Source of the DNA: Marinimicrobium locisalis
GTDB taxonomy: Bacteria; Pseudomonadota; Gammaproteobacteria; Pseudomonadales; Cellvibrionaceae
Direction: 5' to 3'
Length of the DNA stretch: 64,000 bases
Assembly: GCF_039822625.1 (NCBI RefSeq)
Contig: NZ_JBDLLG010000018.1
Location: forward strand, 45,151 to 109,150
Under the pieces are notes generated by a model that was given only the letters and a program-made list of their open reading frames with translations, did not search any database and was not told the DNA's origin. The translations under genes and the position numbers were made by a program. Positions 43,365 to 51,768 of the stretch are shown here, one piece after another. The stretch's first letter is position 1. Each line of letters starts with the position of its first letter.

Positions 43365-44720
43365 ATGCGCACCCAGCCTTACCTGGACACTCTGAAAACC
43401 CTTTCCAACCGGCTGGTCAACCTTCAAAAACCCATCCGTATTCTCGACGCCATTAAGTGGACTCCGGAGATCGAGCAGGCATTCAGAGCCAGCGGTGGCC
43501 GCGCCCTGCCCCGTGTCGATGCCGACTACTACCAGAAGCAGCCACTGGGCTTTGACCCCGAGCAGCTCGACCGGGAACTGCTAGAGCTGGATAGAGACAT
43601 TCGGCGCCAGCTGGGCCGGGGAGACGCACTGGGGAAGATTCTGCAGGCCACCGTTGAGCAATACCAACTGGTGGTGCAGCTATTGCGCCACCGGGGCCGC
43701 CCGGAGTTCGGAGATTTCAGCCGACAGCTATACGGCTCGGCCAGCGACCATATCCGTGGGGACCGCAAAACCCTTCGCACTCTGGGTGAGCGCCTGTGCG
43801 AGGTCTTTTCACTACCGGCGGTGGAGCACCTCAACCGTCCCTATCGCAGTGATATTGACGCCGAAACCGCCGTTACCATGCTACGTCAACGTATGGACCG
43901 GTATTTTGGGCGGGGTCAGGTTCGGGTGGCTATCAGCGATGATATTGTGTCCGATGCCGCCGCCGGGGGCGATGGCATCAAAGTGAACCGCCGGGCGCAC
44001 TTTTCCGAGTTGGATATTCAGGTGCTGGAGGTGCACGAGGGTTGGGTGCATATCGGCACCACTCTCAATGGCCGGGAGCAGCCCTGGGCTACCTGGCTGA
44101 GCGTGGGGTCGCCGCGTATTACCGCCATTCAGGAGGGGATGGCGGTGTTGATGGAGACCCTGACGTTCAGCTCCTTCCCTCAGCGCGCCCGGCGCGTGAG
44201 CGACCGCGTGGTGGCGGTGGATTTGGCGGAACAGGGGGCCGATTTCTGCGAGGTGTACCGGTACTTTTTGGATAAGGGTATCAGTGAGCATGACAGTTAC
44301 CGGGTGACTCAGCGGGTGTTTCGCGGCGGACAGGTGGCCGGTGGCCGGGGCTCGGTGTTTACCAAGGATATTTCTTATGTGAGGGGGTTTGTGGAGAATG
44401 TGAATTTCATCCGCAGCGCTATTCAGTCGGGGGTACCGGAGATTATTCCGATGTTGTTTGTGGGGAAGGTGACGTTGGATGATCTTCCCGTACTGTACGA
44501 ACGCTACCTGGAGGGTGTAATCTCCGCTCCCCGGCATGTGCCGCCTATGTTCCGCGACCTGAACGGTCTTTATGTGTGGTTCGGTTTTTCCAGCGGTTTG
44601 TCGCTGATGAATATTGCCCGCATACAGCAGCATTTCAGCAAGCTGTTCGACTCTATGCCTTCTACGGCTCCGTTGTACGTCGGCTCTAGCGGCGCTGGGC
44701 GGGATGCCGAATTGGATTGA
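43365..44720 (+). CDS. DUF1704 / QEGLA-motif protein, probable metallocarboxypeptidase-like (MATCAP family)
   Basis: 451-residue protein of the flavohemoglobin expression-modulating QEGLA group (PF08014, DUF1704). A HExxxH motif (HEGWVH, residues 224-229) and IQEGMAVLME about 30 residues later supply the likely zinc ligands. Eukaryotic relatives (MATCAP/KIAA0895) are tyrosine carboxypeptidases that act on tubulin. The bacterial substrate is unknown. The rest (RVFRGG, TKDISYVRGF, PMLFVGKVTLDDLP) fits the family. No flavohemoglobin gene is nearby. Confidence 0.88.
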   Translation: MRTQPYLDTLKTLSNRLVNLQKPIRILDAIKWTPEIEQAFRASGGRALPRVDADYYQKQPLGFDPEQLDRELLELDRDIRRQLGRGDALGKILQATVEQYQLVVQLLRHRGRPEFGDFSRQLYGSASDHIRGDRKTLRTLGERLCEVFSLPAVEHLNRPYRSDIDAETAVTMLRQRMDRYFGRGQVRVAISDDIVSDAAAGGDGIKVNRRAHFSELDIQVLEVHEGWVHIGTTLNGREQPWATWLSVGSPRITAIQEGMAVLMETLTFSSFPQRARRVSDRVVAVDLAEQGADFCEVYRYFLDKGISEHDSYRVTQRVFRGGQVAGGRGSVFTKDISYVRGFVENVNFIRSAIQSGVPEIIPMLFVGKVTLDDLPVLYERYLEGVISAPRHVPPMFRDLNGLYVWFGFSSGLSLMNIARIQQHFSKLFDSMPSTAPLYVGSSGAGRDAELD

Positions 44721-44732
44721 TGCTTTTGACTT

Positions 44733-45083
44733 ATGATGCACTACAAGATTGTTCTGACGGGCAGTGGGATTTTGGTGGACCATTACGGCAGTCCAGAACC
44801 GGTAATGGGGTTTGTGACGGCTCGCTTGGTGAAGGCGGAGTCGGAGGATTTGGCTGTGGCAACGGTGAAGCGGGATGTGTTGGTTCAGTGGAATCAGAGT
44901 TTTAACGCGGATCGTAAGGCGGGGCTGCCAAAGTTGACGATTGAGCAGGTGACTCCGGTCCGTGCGCTGCTGGCCCGCAAGCCGAAGCATGATTTCTATT
45001 TTTACATCTCGGAGGAGCAGCGCGAGGAGCACCTCCAGGAGCTAACCCAACCCAAGCGGCGCTGGTTCAAGAAGAAAAAGTAG
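44733..45083 (+). CDS. Small hypothetical protein with a basic tail
   Basis: 116 residues; not recognised. It starts 12 nt after the DUF1704 stop on the same strand, so it may be cotranscribed, although no good ribosome site was seen before 44733 or 44736. The middle predicts mixed strands and helices (YKIVLTGSGILVD, FVTARLVKAES). The C-terminus is strongly basic (KRRWFKKKK). No signal peptide or membrane span. Codon use looks like that of neighbouring genes, which supports a real gene. Confidence 0.6.
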   Translation: MMHYKIVLTGSGILVDHYGSPEPVMGFVTARLVKAESEDLAVATVKRDVLVQWNQSFNADRKAGLPKLTIEQVTPVRALLARKPKHDFYFYISEEQREEHLQELTQPKRRWFKKKK

Positions 45084-45144
45084 CTCGTGGCTTCGTTGGA
45101 TACCGGCTCCAGAAGGGGGATGGCCTCGGTGCCACTCCTAAAGT

Positions 45145-45188
45145 TTTGTCGACGCGTAGGTCGGGTAAGTGAAACGCCACCCGACAAA
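45145..45188. repeat. Short dispersed hairpin sequence
   Basis: GTCGGGT (45160-45166) pairs with ACCCGAC (45179-45185). The surrounding GTAGGTCGGGTAAGTGAAAC pattern resembles a dispersed intergenic element seen in many proteobacteria. It lies next to the ung stop. Copies elsewhere cannot be checked here. Confidence 0.4.
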
Positions 45189-45884
45189 TCACCCCTCCGG
45201 CAAACACCAATCAATCGGCGTCTCCCCCCGACTCGCCAAATACTGATTCGCCTGAGAGAAATGCCCACACCCAATAAACCCCCGATGCGCCGACAGCGGC
45301 GATGGGTGCGGCGCGCGCAAGACCAGGTGTTTTTGCCGGTCCACGAAGTGGGCTTTTTTCTGGGCGTAGCTGCCCCAGAGCAGAAACACGACCCCTTCCC
45401 TCTCGCGGTTGATGATGTCGATGGCTTTGTCGGTAAACTGCTCCCAGCCCTGGCGTTGGTGGGAGCCGGCTTTGGCTTGTTCGACGGTGAGGGTGGCGTT
45501 GAGCAGCAGGACGCCCTGGTCCGCCCAGCTTTGGAGGCTACCGTGGCTGGGGCGGGGGCAGCCGAGGTCCCGCTCGAGTTCTTTGAAGATGTTTTGCAGC
45601 GACGGCGGTGCGGGCACGCCGGGCTGGACGGAGAAGCAGAGGCCGTGGGCCTGGTTTGGGCCGTGGTAGGGGTCTTGTCCTAGGATGACGACTTTGACTT
45701 GGTCGAGTGGGGTGGAGTTGAAGGCGTTGAAGATGTTCTTCGAGGGCGGAAAGATGGTTTTGCCCTGCTGTTTTTCCTGGAGCAGGAATTGTTTGAGTTT
45801 TTGCATGTAGGGCTGTTGGAATTCGGGCTCGAGGTGGCTGAGCCAGCTGGGCTCCAAGTCGATTTTCTTTTGCGCGTCCGCCAT
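45189..45884 (-). CDS. ung: Uracil-DNA glycosylase
   Basis: 231-residue family 1 uracil-DNA glycosylase. The water-activating motif GQDPYHGPNQAHGL and the minor-groove loop HPSPLSAHRGF are intact, as are LLLNATLTVE and VVFLLWGSYAQKK. It removes uracil from DNA in base excision repair. The start ATG at 45884 (MADAQKK) has AAAGG upstream. Confidence 0.97.
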   Translation of the reverse strand: MADAQKKIDLEPSWLSHLEPEFQQPYMQKLKQFLLQEKQQGKTIFPPSKNIFNAFNSTPLDQVKVVILGQDPYHGPNQAHGLCFSVQPGVPAPPSLQNIFKELERDLGCPRPSHGSLQSWADQGVLLLNATLTVEQAKAGSHQRQGWEQFTDKAIDIINREREGVVFLLWGSYAQKKAHFVDRQKHLVLRAPHPSPLSAHRGFIGCGHFSQANQYLASRGETPIDWCLPEG

Positions 45885-45984
45885 AACCTTTCCCAAGTGT
45901 GTGCGTTTAGTGCCTCAATTTAGCATTGATTGTCACCCAGGAAAACCTGACGGACCCCGTCATCGAAACATGTGATGTCGAGAC

Positions 45985-46095
45985 CAGAAACCTTGGGGGT
46001 AGCATCGCGTTCGGTCCGCTGTCGGGTGCAATTACGGCGGGTGCGCTTCGCTTACCGCGCCCTACGGGTAACTCAGACGTAGAGCGCGGATTAGG
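45985..46095. repeat. Dispersed intergenic element candidate
   Basis: A stretch containing GTCGGGTGCAATTACGGCGG, GGTGCGCTTCGCTTACC and CGCCCTACGGG. It resembles dispersed elements found in intergenic DNA of many proteobacteria. It lies between the decarboxylase stop and the divergent ung promoter region. The repeat status is from recollection of the pattern, since no full second copy is in the window. Confidence 0.35.
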
Positions 46096-46100
46096 CAAGG

Positions 46101-47273
46101 CTAGATGCAGTACTCTTTCAAGGGTGGGAAGCCGTTGAACTCCACTGCGCTATAAGAGGTGGTGTAGGCGCCGGTGGAGAGCCAGTAGAGGCGATCGCCG
46201 ATGGCCAGGTTCAGGGGCAGCGGGTATTTGTGGTGCTCGTACATAATGTCCGCACTGTCACAGGTCGGGCCGGCGATGACCGCATCCTCCAGCTCGCCCC
46301 GCTTCTCGGTGTAAATCGGGAACTTGATCGACTCATCCATCGTCTCGATCAACCCCGAAAACTTGCCCACATCCGCAAACACCCAGCGATGCAACGCCGT
46401 GCGGGACTTGCGGGAAATGAGCACCACCTCACTGACCAGAATACCAGCATCGGCGATCAGCGAACGGCCCGGTTCGATAATGATCTCCGGTAAGTCCTTC
46501 CCAAAGTCCTCCTCCAGAAAACGGGTAATCTCCTGAGCGTAGGTCTCCAGATCATTGGTCCGGGTCATGTAATTCGCCGGGAAGCCGCCGCCCATATTGA
46601 TCATCTTGAGCTCAATGCCATCCTCTTCCTTCAGGCGCTCGAAAATCACCTTCACTTTGCCCAGGGCCGCGTCCCAGCTGCTAATTTCCCGCTGCTGGGA
46701 ACCGACGTGGAACGAGACACCGTAGGGTATCAGACCCAGGTCGCGCGCCAGGATCAACAAGTCCATGGCCATGTCGATTTCGCAGCCAAATTTGCGAGAC
46801 AGGGGCCAGTCCGCCGTCAGGGTGCCTTCGGTCAGAATCCGGACATAGATTTTCGCCCCCGGCGCGGCGCGAGCGATGTTGCGCAGGTCCGCTTCCGAGT
46901 CGGTGGCAAACATACGCACGCCCTTCTCGTGGAAGTAGCGGATGTCCCGGCTTTTCTTAATGGTATTGCCGTAGCTGATGCGCTCCGGGGTCACGCCACA
47001 CTGCAACACCTTGTCCAACTCGTAGATGGAGGCGATATCGAAGTTGGCCCCCCGTTCCGCCAGCATCTGGAGGATAGCCGGTGCCGGATTCGCTTTAACC
47101 GCGTAGTAAATATTGGCGTAGGGGAAGTTGGCTTCCAGCGCCTGGTAGTGATGCGCGATGGTTTGGGTGTCAATCACCACAAACGGTGTGTCTTTGCTGT
47201 CGGCGAATTGCTTCAACCGTGCAAAAGTGGCTTCGTCGTAGTAGTCCCGAAGCTGAATCGGCGAATCGGTCAT
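46101..47273 (-). CDS. Ornithine/diamino acid decarboxylase, fold-type III
   Basis: 390-residue PLP enzyme of the alanine-racemase fold (eukaryotic-type ornithine decarboxylase group). The PLP lysine is in YYAVKANPAP (near residue 58). SFHVGSQ, MINMGGGFP, IEPGRSLIADAG and the C-terminal active-site GPTCDSADIMYE are conserved. It should make putrescine (or cadaverine or a related diamine) from a basic amino acid. It lies 189 nt downstream of ectB on the same strand, which raises the possibility of a diaminobutyrate-linked polyamine route. Confidence 0.88.
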   Translation of the reverse strand: MTDSPIQLRDYYDEATFARLKQFADSKDTPFVVIDTQTIAHHYQALEANFPYANIYYAVKANPAPAILQMLAERGANFDIASIYELDKVLQCGVTPERISYGNTIKKSRDIRYFHEKGVRMFATDSEADLRNIARAAPGAKIYVRILTEGTLTADWPLSRKFGCEIDMAMDLLILARDLGLIPYGVSFHVGSQQREISSWDAALGKVKVIFERLKEEDGIELKMINMGGGFPANYMTRTNDLETYAQEITRFLEEDFGKDLPEIIIEPGRSLIADAGILVSEVVLISRKSRTALHRWVFADVGKFSGLIETMDESIKFPIYTEKRGELEDAVIAGPTCDSADIMYEHHKYPLPLNLAIGDRLYWLSTGAYTTSYSAVEFNGFPPLKEYCI

Positions 47274-47420
47274 AACACCCCCTTGGGAGCAAAAATAGGC
47301 GTCAACGCGCTCTGTGCTGTCGATCGCGGGCGCGATTCAATACAAGTTTTAAGCACTTGGCAAGCGGTATTTTAGACGCTCTTTCGAAAGAGGGAGGAGA
47401 CCGTGTCGGGAGGGGGAAAC

Positions 47421-47448
47421 GGGCCCGCGCGCTGGGAAGCACGGGCCC
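47421..47448 (-). terminator. Possible terminator of ectB
   Basis: GGGCCCGTGC and GCGCGGGCCC pair on the minus strand (47421-47448, one G-T wobble) just past the ectB stop, followed by GTTTCCCCC. The T-run is weak. A separate palindrome CTCTTTCGAAAGAG lies at 47379-47392. Confidence 0.45.
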
Positions 47449-47462
47449 CGGTTACGCGGCCT

Positions 47463-48737
47463 TTAGCTTTCTTCGCCGGTGATCATTTTGCGCTGTTTCT
47501 CCACCAGGGCCGCGAGCGAGTCGCGCACGACCTGGAGGCCTTCGCGCAGGATGTCTTCCTCGATCAGCAGCGAGGGCAGGAACTTCAGCACCTGGTCGTC
47601 AGCGCCGGCGGTTTCCATGACCAGGCCGCGGGAAAAGGCTTCCTGAGAGGCTTCGCTCGCCAGGCCGGTGGCCATTTCCAGCCCCCAGACCATACCGACG
47701 CCGCGCACCTGGGGTTCGAGCTCTGGGAAATCTTCCGCCATCTTCTTCAGCTCTTCTTCGATGATCTGACCCTTGTACTCGACCACCTTACCCATGTCGT
47801 CATTGTCCCAGTAGCCCAGGGCCTGGGTGGAGGCGACAAAGGCCAGATTGTTGCCGCGGAAGGTACCGGTGTGCTCCCCCGGGGACCACTGATCCAGTTC
47901 CGGACGCATCAGCAGCAGCGCCATGGGCAAGCCGCCGCCAATGGACTTGGACAGACAGACCATGTCCGGATGGATACCGGCACGCTCAAAGCTGAAGAAG
48001 GTACCGGTACGACCGTTACCGACCTGGATATCGTCGATAATCAACAGGATGTCGAACTCGTGACAAAGGGCTTCCAGGCGCTTCAACCACTCAACGCTGG
48101 CAACATTGATGCCGCCCTCGCCCTGAACGGTTTCCACGATGATGGCTGCGGGGAGGTCGACACCGCTGCTGCCGTCGGAAAGAAACTTGCGCATGTACTC
48201 AATAGAGTCGACGCCTTCGCCCAGGAAGCCGTCAAACGGCATAAAGGCGGTGTTGGCGCGCGAGCCATAAGATTCGTCTTTGTAGAAGTAGTTGCCGGTA
48301 ACCCCCAGCGCCCCCATGGTCAGACCGTGGTAGCCATTGGTAAAGGCAATGATGTTGGAGCGACGCTTGATCATCCGGGCCAGCTTCAGGGCGGTTTCCA
48401 CGGCATTGGTACCGGTGGGGCCGGTGAACTGCATTTTGTACTGCAGGCCGCGCGGCGCCAGAATGGTATCCCGGAACTTGGTCATGAAGTCGCGCTTGGC
48501 AATGGTGGCCTTGTCCAAACCGTGAACAATGCCCTTGTGCTGTAGGTATTCGATCAACGCTTCGGTGATTTTCGGATTGTTGTGGCCGTAGTTCAGGGTG
48601 CCCGCACCGGCAAAGAAGTCGATGAAGCGGTTGCCGTTCTCGTCAAATAGTTCTGAACCTTCGGCTTTGTCAAAAACGACCGGGAAGGAACGCACATAGC
48701 CACGAACCTCGGACTCCATCTCTTCGAAAATTCTCAT
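47463..48737 (-). CDS. ectB: Diaminobutyrate-2-oxoglutarate aminotransferase EctB
   Basis: 424-residue class III aminotransferase that makes L-2,4-diaminobutyrate from aspartate semialdehyde. The start RIFEEMESEVRGYVRSFPVVF and FDENGNRFIDFFAGAGTLNYGHNNP are typical of EctB. GYHGLTMGALGVTGN, IDDIQVGNGRTGTFFSFE and the PLP lysine in LSKSIGGGLPMAL are intact. Neither ectA nor ectC is next to it, unlike the usual ectABC order. The product may feed ectoine synthesis encoded elsewhere, or diamine synthesis with the adjacent decarboxylase. Confidence 0.9.
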   Translation of the reverse strand: MRIFEEMESEVRGYVRSFPVVFDKAEGSELFDENGNRFIDFFAGAGTLNYGHNNPKITEALIEYLQHKGIVHGLDKATIAKRDFMTKFRDTILAPRGLQYKMQFTGPTGTNAVETALKLARMIKRRSNIIAFTNGYHGLTMGALGVTGNYFYKDESYGSRANTAFMPFDGFLGEGVDSIEYMRKFLSDGSSGVDLPAAIIVETVQGEGGINVASVEWLKRLEALCHEFDILLIIDDIQVGNGRTGTFFSFERAGIHPDMVCLSKSIGGGLPMALLLMRPELDQWSPGEHTGTFRGNNLAFVASTQALGYWDNDDMGKVVEYKGQIIEEELKKMAEDFPELEPQVRGVGMVWGLEMATGLASEASQEAFSRGLVMETAGADDQVLKFLPSLLIEEDILREGLQVVRDSLAALVEKQRKMITGEES

Positions 48738-48978
48738 TGAAAATTCCTCGTTGTGATCAAAAGGTGAATGGCTTCATCCGGCGGACCCGCCAGCGGCGCC
48801 AATGTCTGGAACGCGCTACCGTCTTGCCGTGCATCCTCACCCGAGGGGTGGCTGGACAGCACCGAATGGACCAAAAACGGCCACATACTATAGAGAAACT
48901 TAGAGTTCAAAGCAAGTTGAGCCCGCCCCAGAAATGCTCTGAAAGCCAGCCCTGACGGGGAGTCCGCAAATTTTGCGC

Positions 48979-49008
48979 AAAAAAAACCCGGCTTTAAAGC
49001 CGGGTTTT
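48979..49008 (-). terminator. Strong intrinsic terminator of the peroxiredoxin gene
   Basis: AACCCGGCTTT/AAAGCCGGGTT (palindrome 48983-49008) is followed on the minus strand by eight Ts (A-run 48979-48986 on plus). It lies 20 nt past the peroxiredoxin stop. Confidence 0.9.
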
Positions 49009-49029
49009 CCGCGCGTGCCTTGGGGCCGT

Positions 49030-49632
49030 TTACAGCTTGCCGCTGTTCTCGCCCAAGTACTTGGCAACGCCCTCCGGAGAGGCGTCCATACCCTTGTCGC
49101 CCTGCTGCCAACCGGCCGGGCACACTTCGCCGTGATCCTGGTGGAACGCCAGCGCGTCAACCATCCGCAGCATCTCGTCAACGTTACGACCCAGGGGCAG
49201 ATCGTTAACCACCTGGTGACGCACAACGCCGTCCTCGTCGATCAGGAAGGAACCGCGGAAAGCGACACCGCCTTCAGACTCTACGTCGTAGGCTTTACAG
49301 ATTTCGTGCTTAACATCCGCCGCCAGGGTGTACTTCACTTGGCCGATACCACCTTCGTCGACCGGAGTGTTGCGCCAGGCGTTGTGAGTGAACTGGGAGT
49401 CAATGGACACGCCAATCACTTCTACGTTGCGCTTCTTGAATTCCTCGACGCGATGATCGAAAGCGATCAACTCAGAGGGGCACACGAAGGTGAAGTCCAG
49501 CGGGTAGAAGAAGATGACCGCCTTCTTGCCCTTGATAGCGGAGTGCAGGTTGAAGTCTTCAACGATCTCACCGTTGCCCAATACCGCTGCAGCGGTAAAG
49601 TCGGGTGCGGATTTGCCTACTAATACGCCCAT
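49030..49632 (-). CDS. 2-Cys peroxiredoxin (AhpC/Prx1 type)
   Basis: 200-residue thiol peroxidase that reduces hydrogen peroxide and organic peroxides. The peroxidatic Cys is in FYPLDFTFVCPSELIAF (near residue 50) and the resolving Cys in HGEVCPAGW near 170. A C-terminal tail of about 25 residues follows. The ATG at 49632 has GGAGAT 6-7 nt upstream; the in-frame TTG two codons earlier is not needed. No ahpF is adjacent, so the reductant is probably thioredoxin. It is divergent from the iron-storage genes bfd-bfr. Confidence 0.95.
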   Translation of the reverse strand: MGVLVGKSAPDFTAAAVLGNGEIVEDFNLHSAIKGKKAVIFFYPLDFTFVCPSELIAFDHRVEEFKKRNVEVIGVSIDSQFTHNAWRNTPVDEGGIGQVKYTLAADVKHEICKAYDVESEGGVAFRGSFLIDEDGVVRHQVVNDLPLGRNVDEMLRMVDALAFHQDHGEVCPAGWQQGDKGMDASPEGVAKYLGENSGKL

Positions 49633-49638
49633 GTTCAA

Positions 49639-49930
49639 TCTCCTGATTTAGTGGACATTTAAGGGTGAAAAATAGCCCCAACGCTTACTGTCTGGGCCTT
49701 CGCTATGCCGCGAAGCAGACAATAAACATTTGGCCAAACAAAGACTTAGCCGCCACCTTGGAGGGTTCCTGGTCACGGCTTCAATGTATTGAGTAACAGG
49801 TCGGTATCATACAGCCCGAACGGTTTCGGTTCTATTGAATTTCTAAATCATCCTGACAGCCAGAAACTATATAAAGCCAACCTATCAGCGCCAAAGCAAA
49901 GATAGCTATACGAATGTTAATTGTTCTCAG
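49639..49930. other. Intergenic region between peroxiredoxin and bfd
   Basis: About 300 nt with the peroxiredoxin promoter on the minus strand. The right part (49800-49930) is A+T-rich. No clear OxyR site was recognised by eye. Confidence 0.35.
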
Positions 49931-49936
49931 ATATTG

Positions 49937-49965
49937 TTGACATAAATTCTCATTAGCATTACATT
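49937..49965 (+). promoter_or_regulatory. Sigma-70 promoter with Fur-box-like spacer, ahead of bfd
   Basis: TTGACA (49937-49942), a 17-nt spacer, TACATT (49960-49965). The spacer read on the other strand gives ATGCTAATGAGAATTTA, which resembles a Fur box. Iron-dependent control of bfd is well known in enterics. The overlap of box and promoter would allow Fur to block polymerase. Confidence 0.65.
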
Positions 49966-49998
49966 GGTTACATCTTGAGCGCTACCGGAGTTTCCCGC

Positions 49999-50208
49999 AT
50001 GTACGTTTGCGTGTGCAAGGGCATCACTGACCACCAGATTAAAGACGCCATTTACACTGGCGCCACCACCGTTGGCAAGCTGCGCAAGGCGCTGGGCGTG
50101 GCCAGCCAGTGCGGTAAATGCACCTGCCTCACACGTGAACTGATTGACGAGACGCTTCAAAATCGCCAGTACGCCGAAGCGGAGCCGCTCTACTACGCCG
50201 TCGCCTGA
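49999..50208 (+). CDS. bfd: Bacterioferritin-associated ferredoxin Bfd
   Basis: 69-residue [2Fe-2S] protein that reduces bacterioferritin iron for release. MYVCVCKGITDHQI gives the first two cysteines (C4, C6), and SQCGKCTC gives the later CxxC. The ATG at 49999 is the family start. It stands 193 nt before bfr, behind the Fur-box-like promoter. Confidence 0.95.
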   Translation: MYVCVCKGITDHQIKDAIYTGATTVGKLRKALGVASQCGKCTCLTRELIDETLQNRQYAEAEPLYYAVA

Positions 50209-50401
50209 GAAACACTTGGCGGCACCGCCTAAAGCGCATTGAAAATCAGTTGTATTACTATTCATTTTTCGTTATATATCAAGCACTTAGAAAAAAAGCG
50301 CCGCTTGACACCCTCCCCGTCTACGCCCACACTTTAACGTTGTATCGAGGGCACCCCTGCGTGCCCGCTGTTCAATCGCCCACCCATCGATGGAGACGGT
50401 T

Positions 50402-50881
50402 ATGAAAGGCGACGCTAAAGTCATTGAAATCCTGAACAAATGCCTCGGAAACGAGCTGGTGGCTATTAACCAGTACTTCCTCCACGCCCGCATGTACAAA
50501 GACTGGGGGCTGAAAGAACTAGCCGACCATGAGTACGAAGAGTCCATCGACGAGATGAAACACGCCGATATGTTGATCGAGCGTATTTTGTTCCTGGAAG
50601 GGCTCCCCAACCTGCAAGATCTGGGGAAACTGCTCATTGGTGAGAACACCGAGGAGATGCTGGCTTCCGACCTGAAGCTGGAGCTGGCTGGCATCCCGGA
50701 CCTGCGCGACGGCATTGAGTACTGTGAATCGGTACGGGACTACGGTAGCCGCGACCTCCTAAAGAATATCCTCGAATCCGAAGAGGAGCATGTCGACTGG
50801 TTGGAAACCCAGATTTCCCTCATCGACAAGGTCGGCATTCAAAATTACCTACAATCCAAAATGGGCGGCGGCGAAGAGTAA
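50402..50881 (+). CDS. bfr: Bacterioferritin Bfr
   Basis: 159-residue heme-binding ferritin that stores iron. KGDAKVIEILNKCLGNELVAINQYFLHARMYKDWG is the family start with the first ferroxidase Glu. EESIDEMKHADMLIERILFLEG supplies the heme-ligand Met region and the Glu/His pair, and ESEEEHVDWLETQ the C-terminal Glu/His pair. GGAG is 7 nt ahead of the ATG at 50402. The ferroxidase ligands look complete, so this is the active type. Confidence 0.97.
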   Translation: MKGDAKVIEILNKCLGNELVAINQYFLHARMYKDWGLKELADHEYEESIDEMKHADMLIERILFLEGLPNLQDLGKLLIGENTEEMLASDLKLELAGIPDLRDGIEYCESVRDYGSRDLLKNILESEEEHVDWLETQISLIDKVGIQNYLQSKMGGGEE

Positions 50882-50893
50882 CTGCCGCCTTTC

Positions 50894-50923
50894 GGTCCGC
50901 TCCCTTGGGGGCGCGGACCCTTT
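50894..50923 (+). terminator. Probable terminator after bfr
   Basis: GGTCCGC (50894-50900) pairs with GCGGACC (50913-50919), followed by CTTTAAG. The T-run is short. Confidence 0.5.
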
Positions 50924-50941
50924 AAGCCCCGGTTGTTAGGC

Positions 50942-51736
50942 TTAGTTCAGCAGGCCAAAAACCCCAAGCGAATACGAGCGGTTCTCGCCTCCCCCTTTCA
51001 ACGCCTCGGGATCAATAACGGAACCGACGGTTAAAGTCGCCTTCTGGAAGCGCGTATCCCCCGTACCGCGATCATATCCAGCGGGCACCGGGCCAGAGAA
51101 ACCGTACGCCATGACATCCCCTGGCTCGACCCCCACGGTCACCGGAAAGTTTAAGCGCGCCTCTCCGCTTTGCTCAATCTCAATCGGCGGGCTTTGCCAC
51201 ACAATGACGAGCTTGTCGTCCTCCACGGGACGAAGGACGCTCACTGTCACCTCTCCCTTCGCTTCAAAGTAGCCCGCCACGCCCGTCAAAGTACCCGGTC
51301 TGGGAATGGGGTGGGCCAAGTCCACAAGGGTCAAGGCTTCATCATTTCGCCGCGAGCGGCTGACCAGTTCGCCGCCGACGTAATCCAACAAATCGGCCTG
51401 AAGTAGAAATTCGCGATAGCTATCGATCTGGCCCTGCACAAACTCCCGCACCAAGCCCCGCAGTTCGGCGGATTCCTCCACCCGCGAAGACTTTTCCGTT
51501 CTGAGCACATTGATCATTCGTTCGCGCTCCTCAATCTCCTTTTCCAGTTGATCCTCGCGCTCGCGGAGAACGCTAACCTTATCGCTACTGCGTTCGAGCT
51601 CGAGTTCCAATTGGGCGTTTTCCTTGCGCAACTGCTGCATGTCGGGTTGATTAGCGCAGGCTGTTAGTATCAGCGGGGCTAGCGCCATGAGTACAAAAGC
51701 CATTAGCGGGCGTTGCAAGACCGTCCTGTTCGTCAT
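50942..51736 (-). CDS. Lipoprotein with coiled coil, downstream of the Ser/Thr kinase
   Basis: 264-residue predicted lipoprotein; the family is not recognised. A signal peptide with lipobox LTAC ends near residue 26. It is followed by a long heptad-type coiled coil (about 35-100, QLRKENAQLELELERSSDKV...). The C-terminal 150 residues are rich in beta strands. The ATG at 51736 has GAGGAA 7 nt upstream. It follows the kinase gene by about 32 nt and is probably cotranscribed. The kinase's own C-terminal region looks similarly beta-rich (FRIERPVNGFAEGHYHLDLV), which suggests related extracytoplasmic roles. Confidence 0.75.
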   Translation of the reverse strand: MTNRTVLQRPLMAFVLMALAPLILTACANQPDMQQLRKENAQLELELERSSDKVSVLREREDQLEKEIEERERMINVLRTEKSSRVEESAELRGLVREFVQGQIDSYREFLLQADLLDYVGGELVSRSRRNDEALTLVDLAHPIPRPGTLTGVAGYFEAKGEVTVSVLRPVEDDKLVIVWQSPPIEIEQSGEARLNFPVTVGVEPGDVMAYGFSGPVPAGYDRGTGDTRFQKATLTVGSVIDPEALKGGGENRSYSLGVFGLLN

Positions 51737-51768
51737 GGAAATTCCTCGCGTAATGCTGTTTGGGGTAA

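Noticed and set aside
43881..45032. Minus-strand frame (383 codons) opposite the DUF1704 gene and its neighbour
   Set aside because: Antisense to a recognised gene; product is low-complexity His/Arg-rich.
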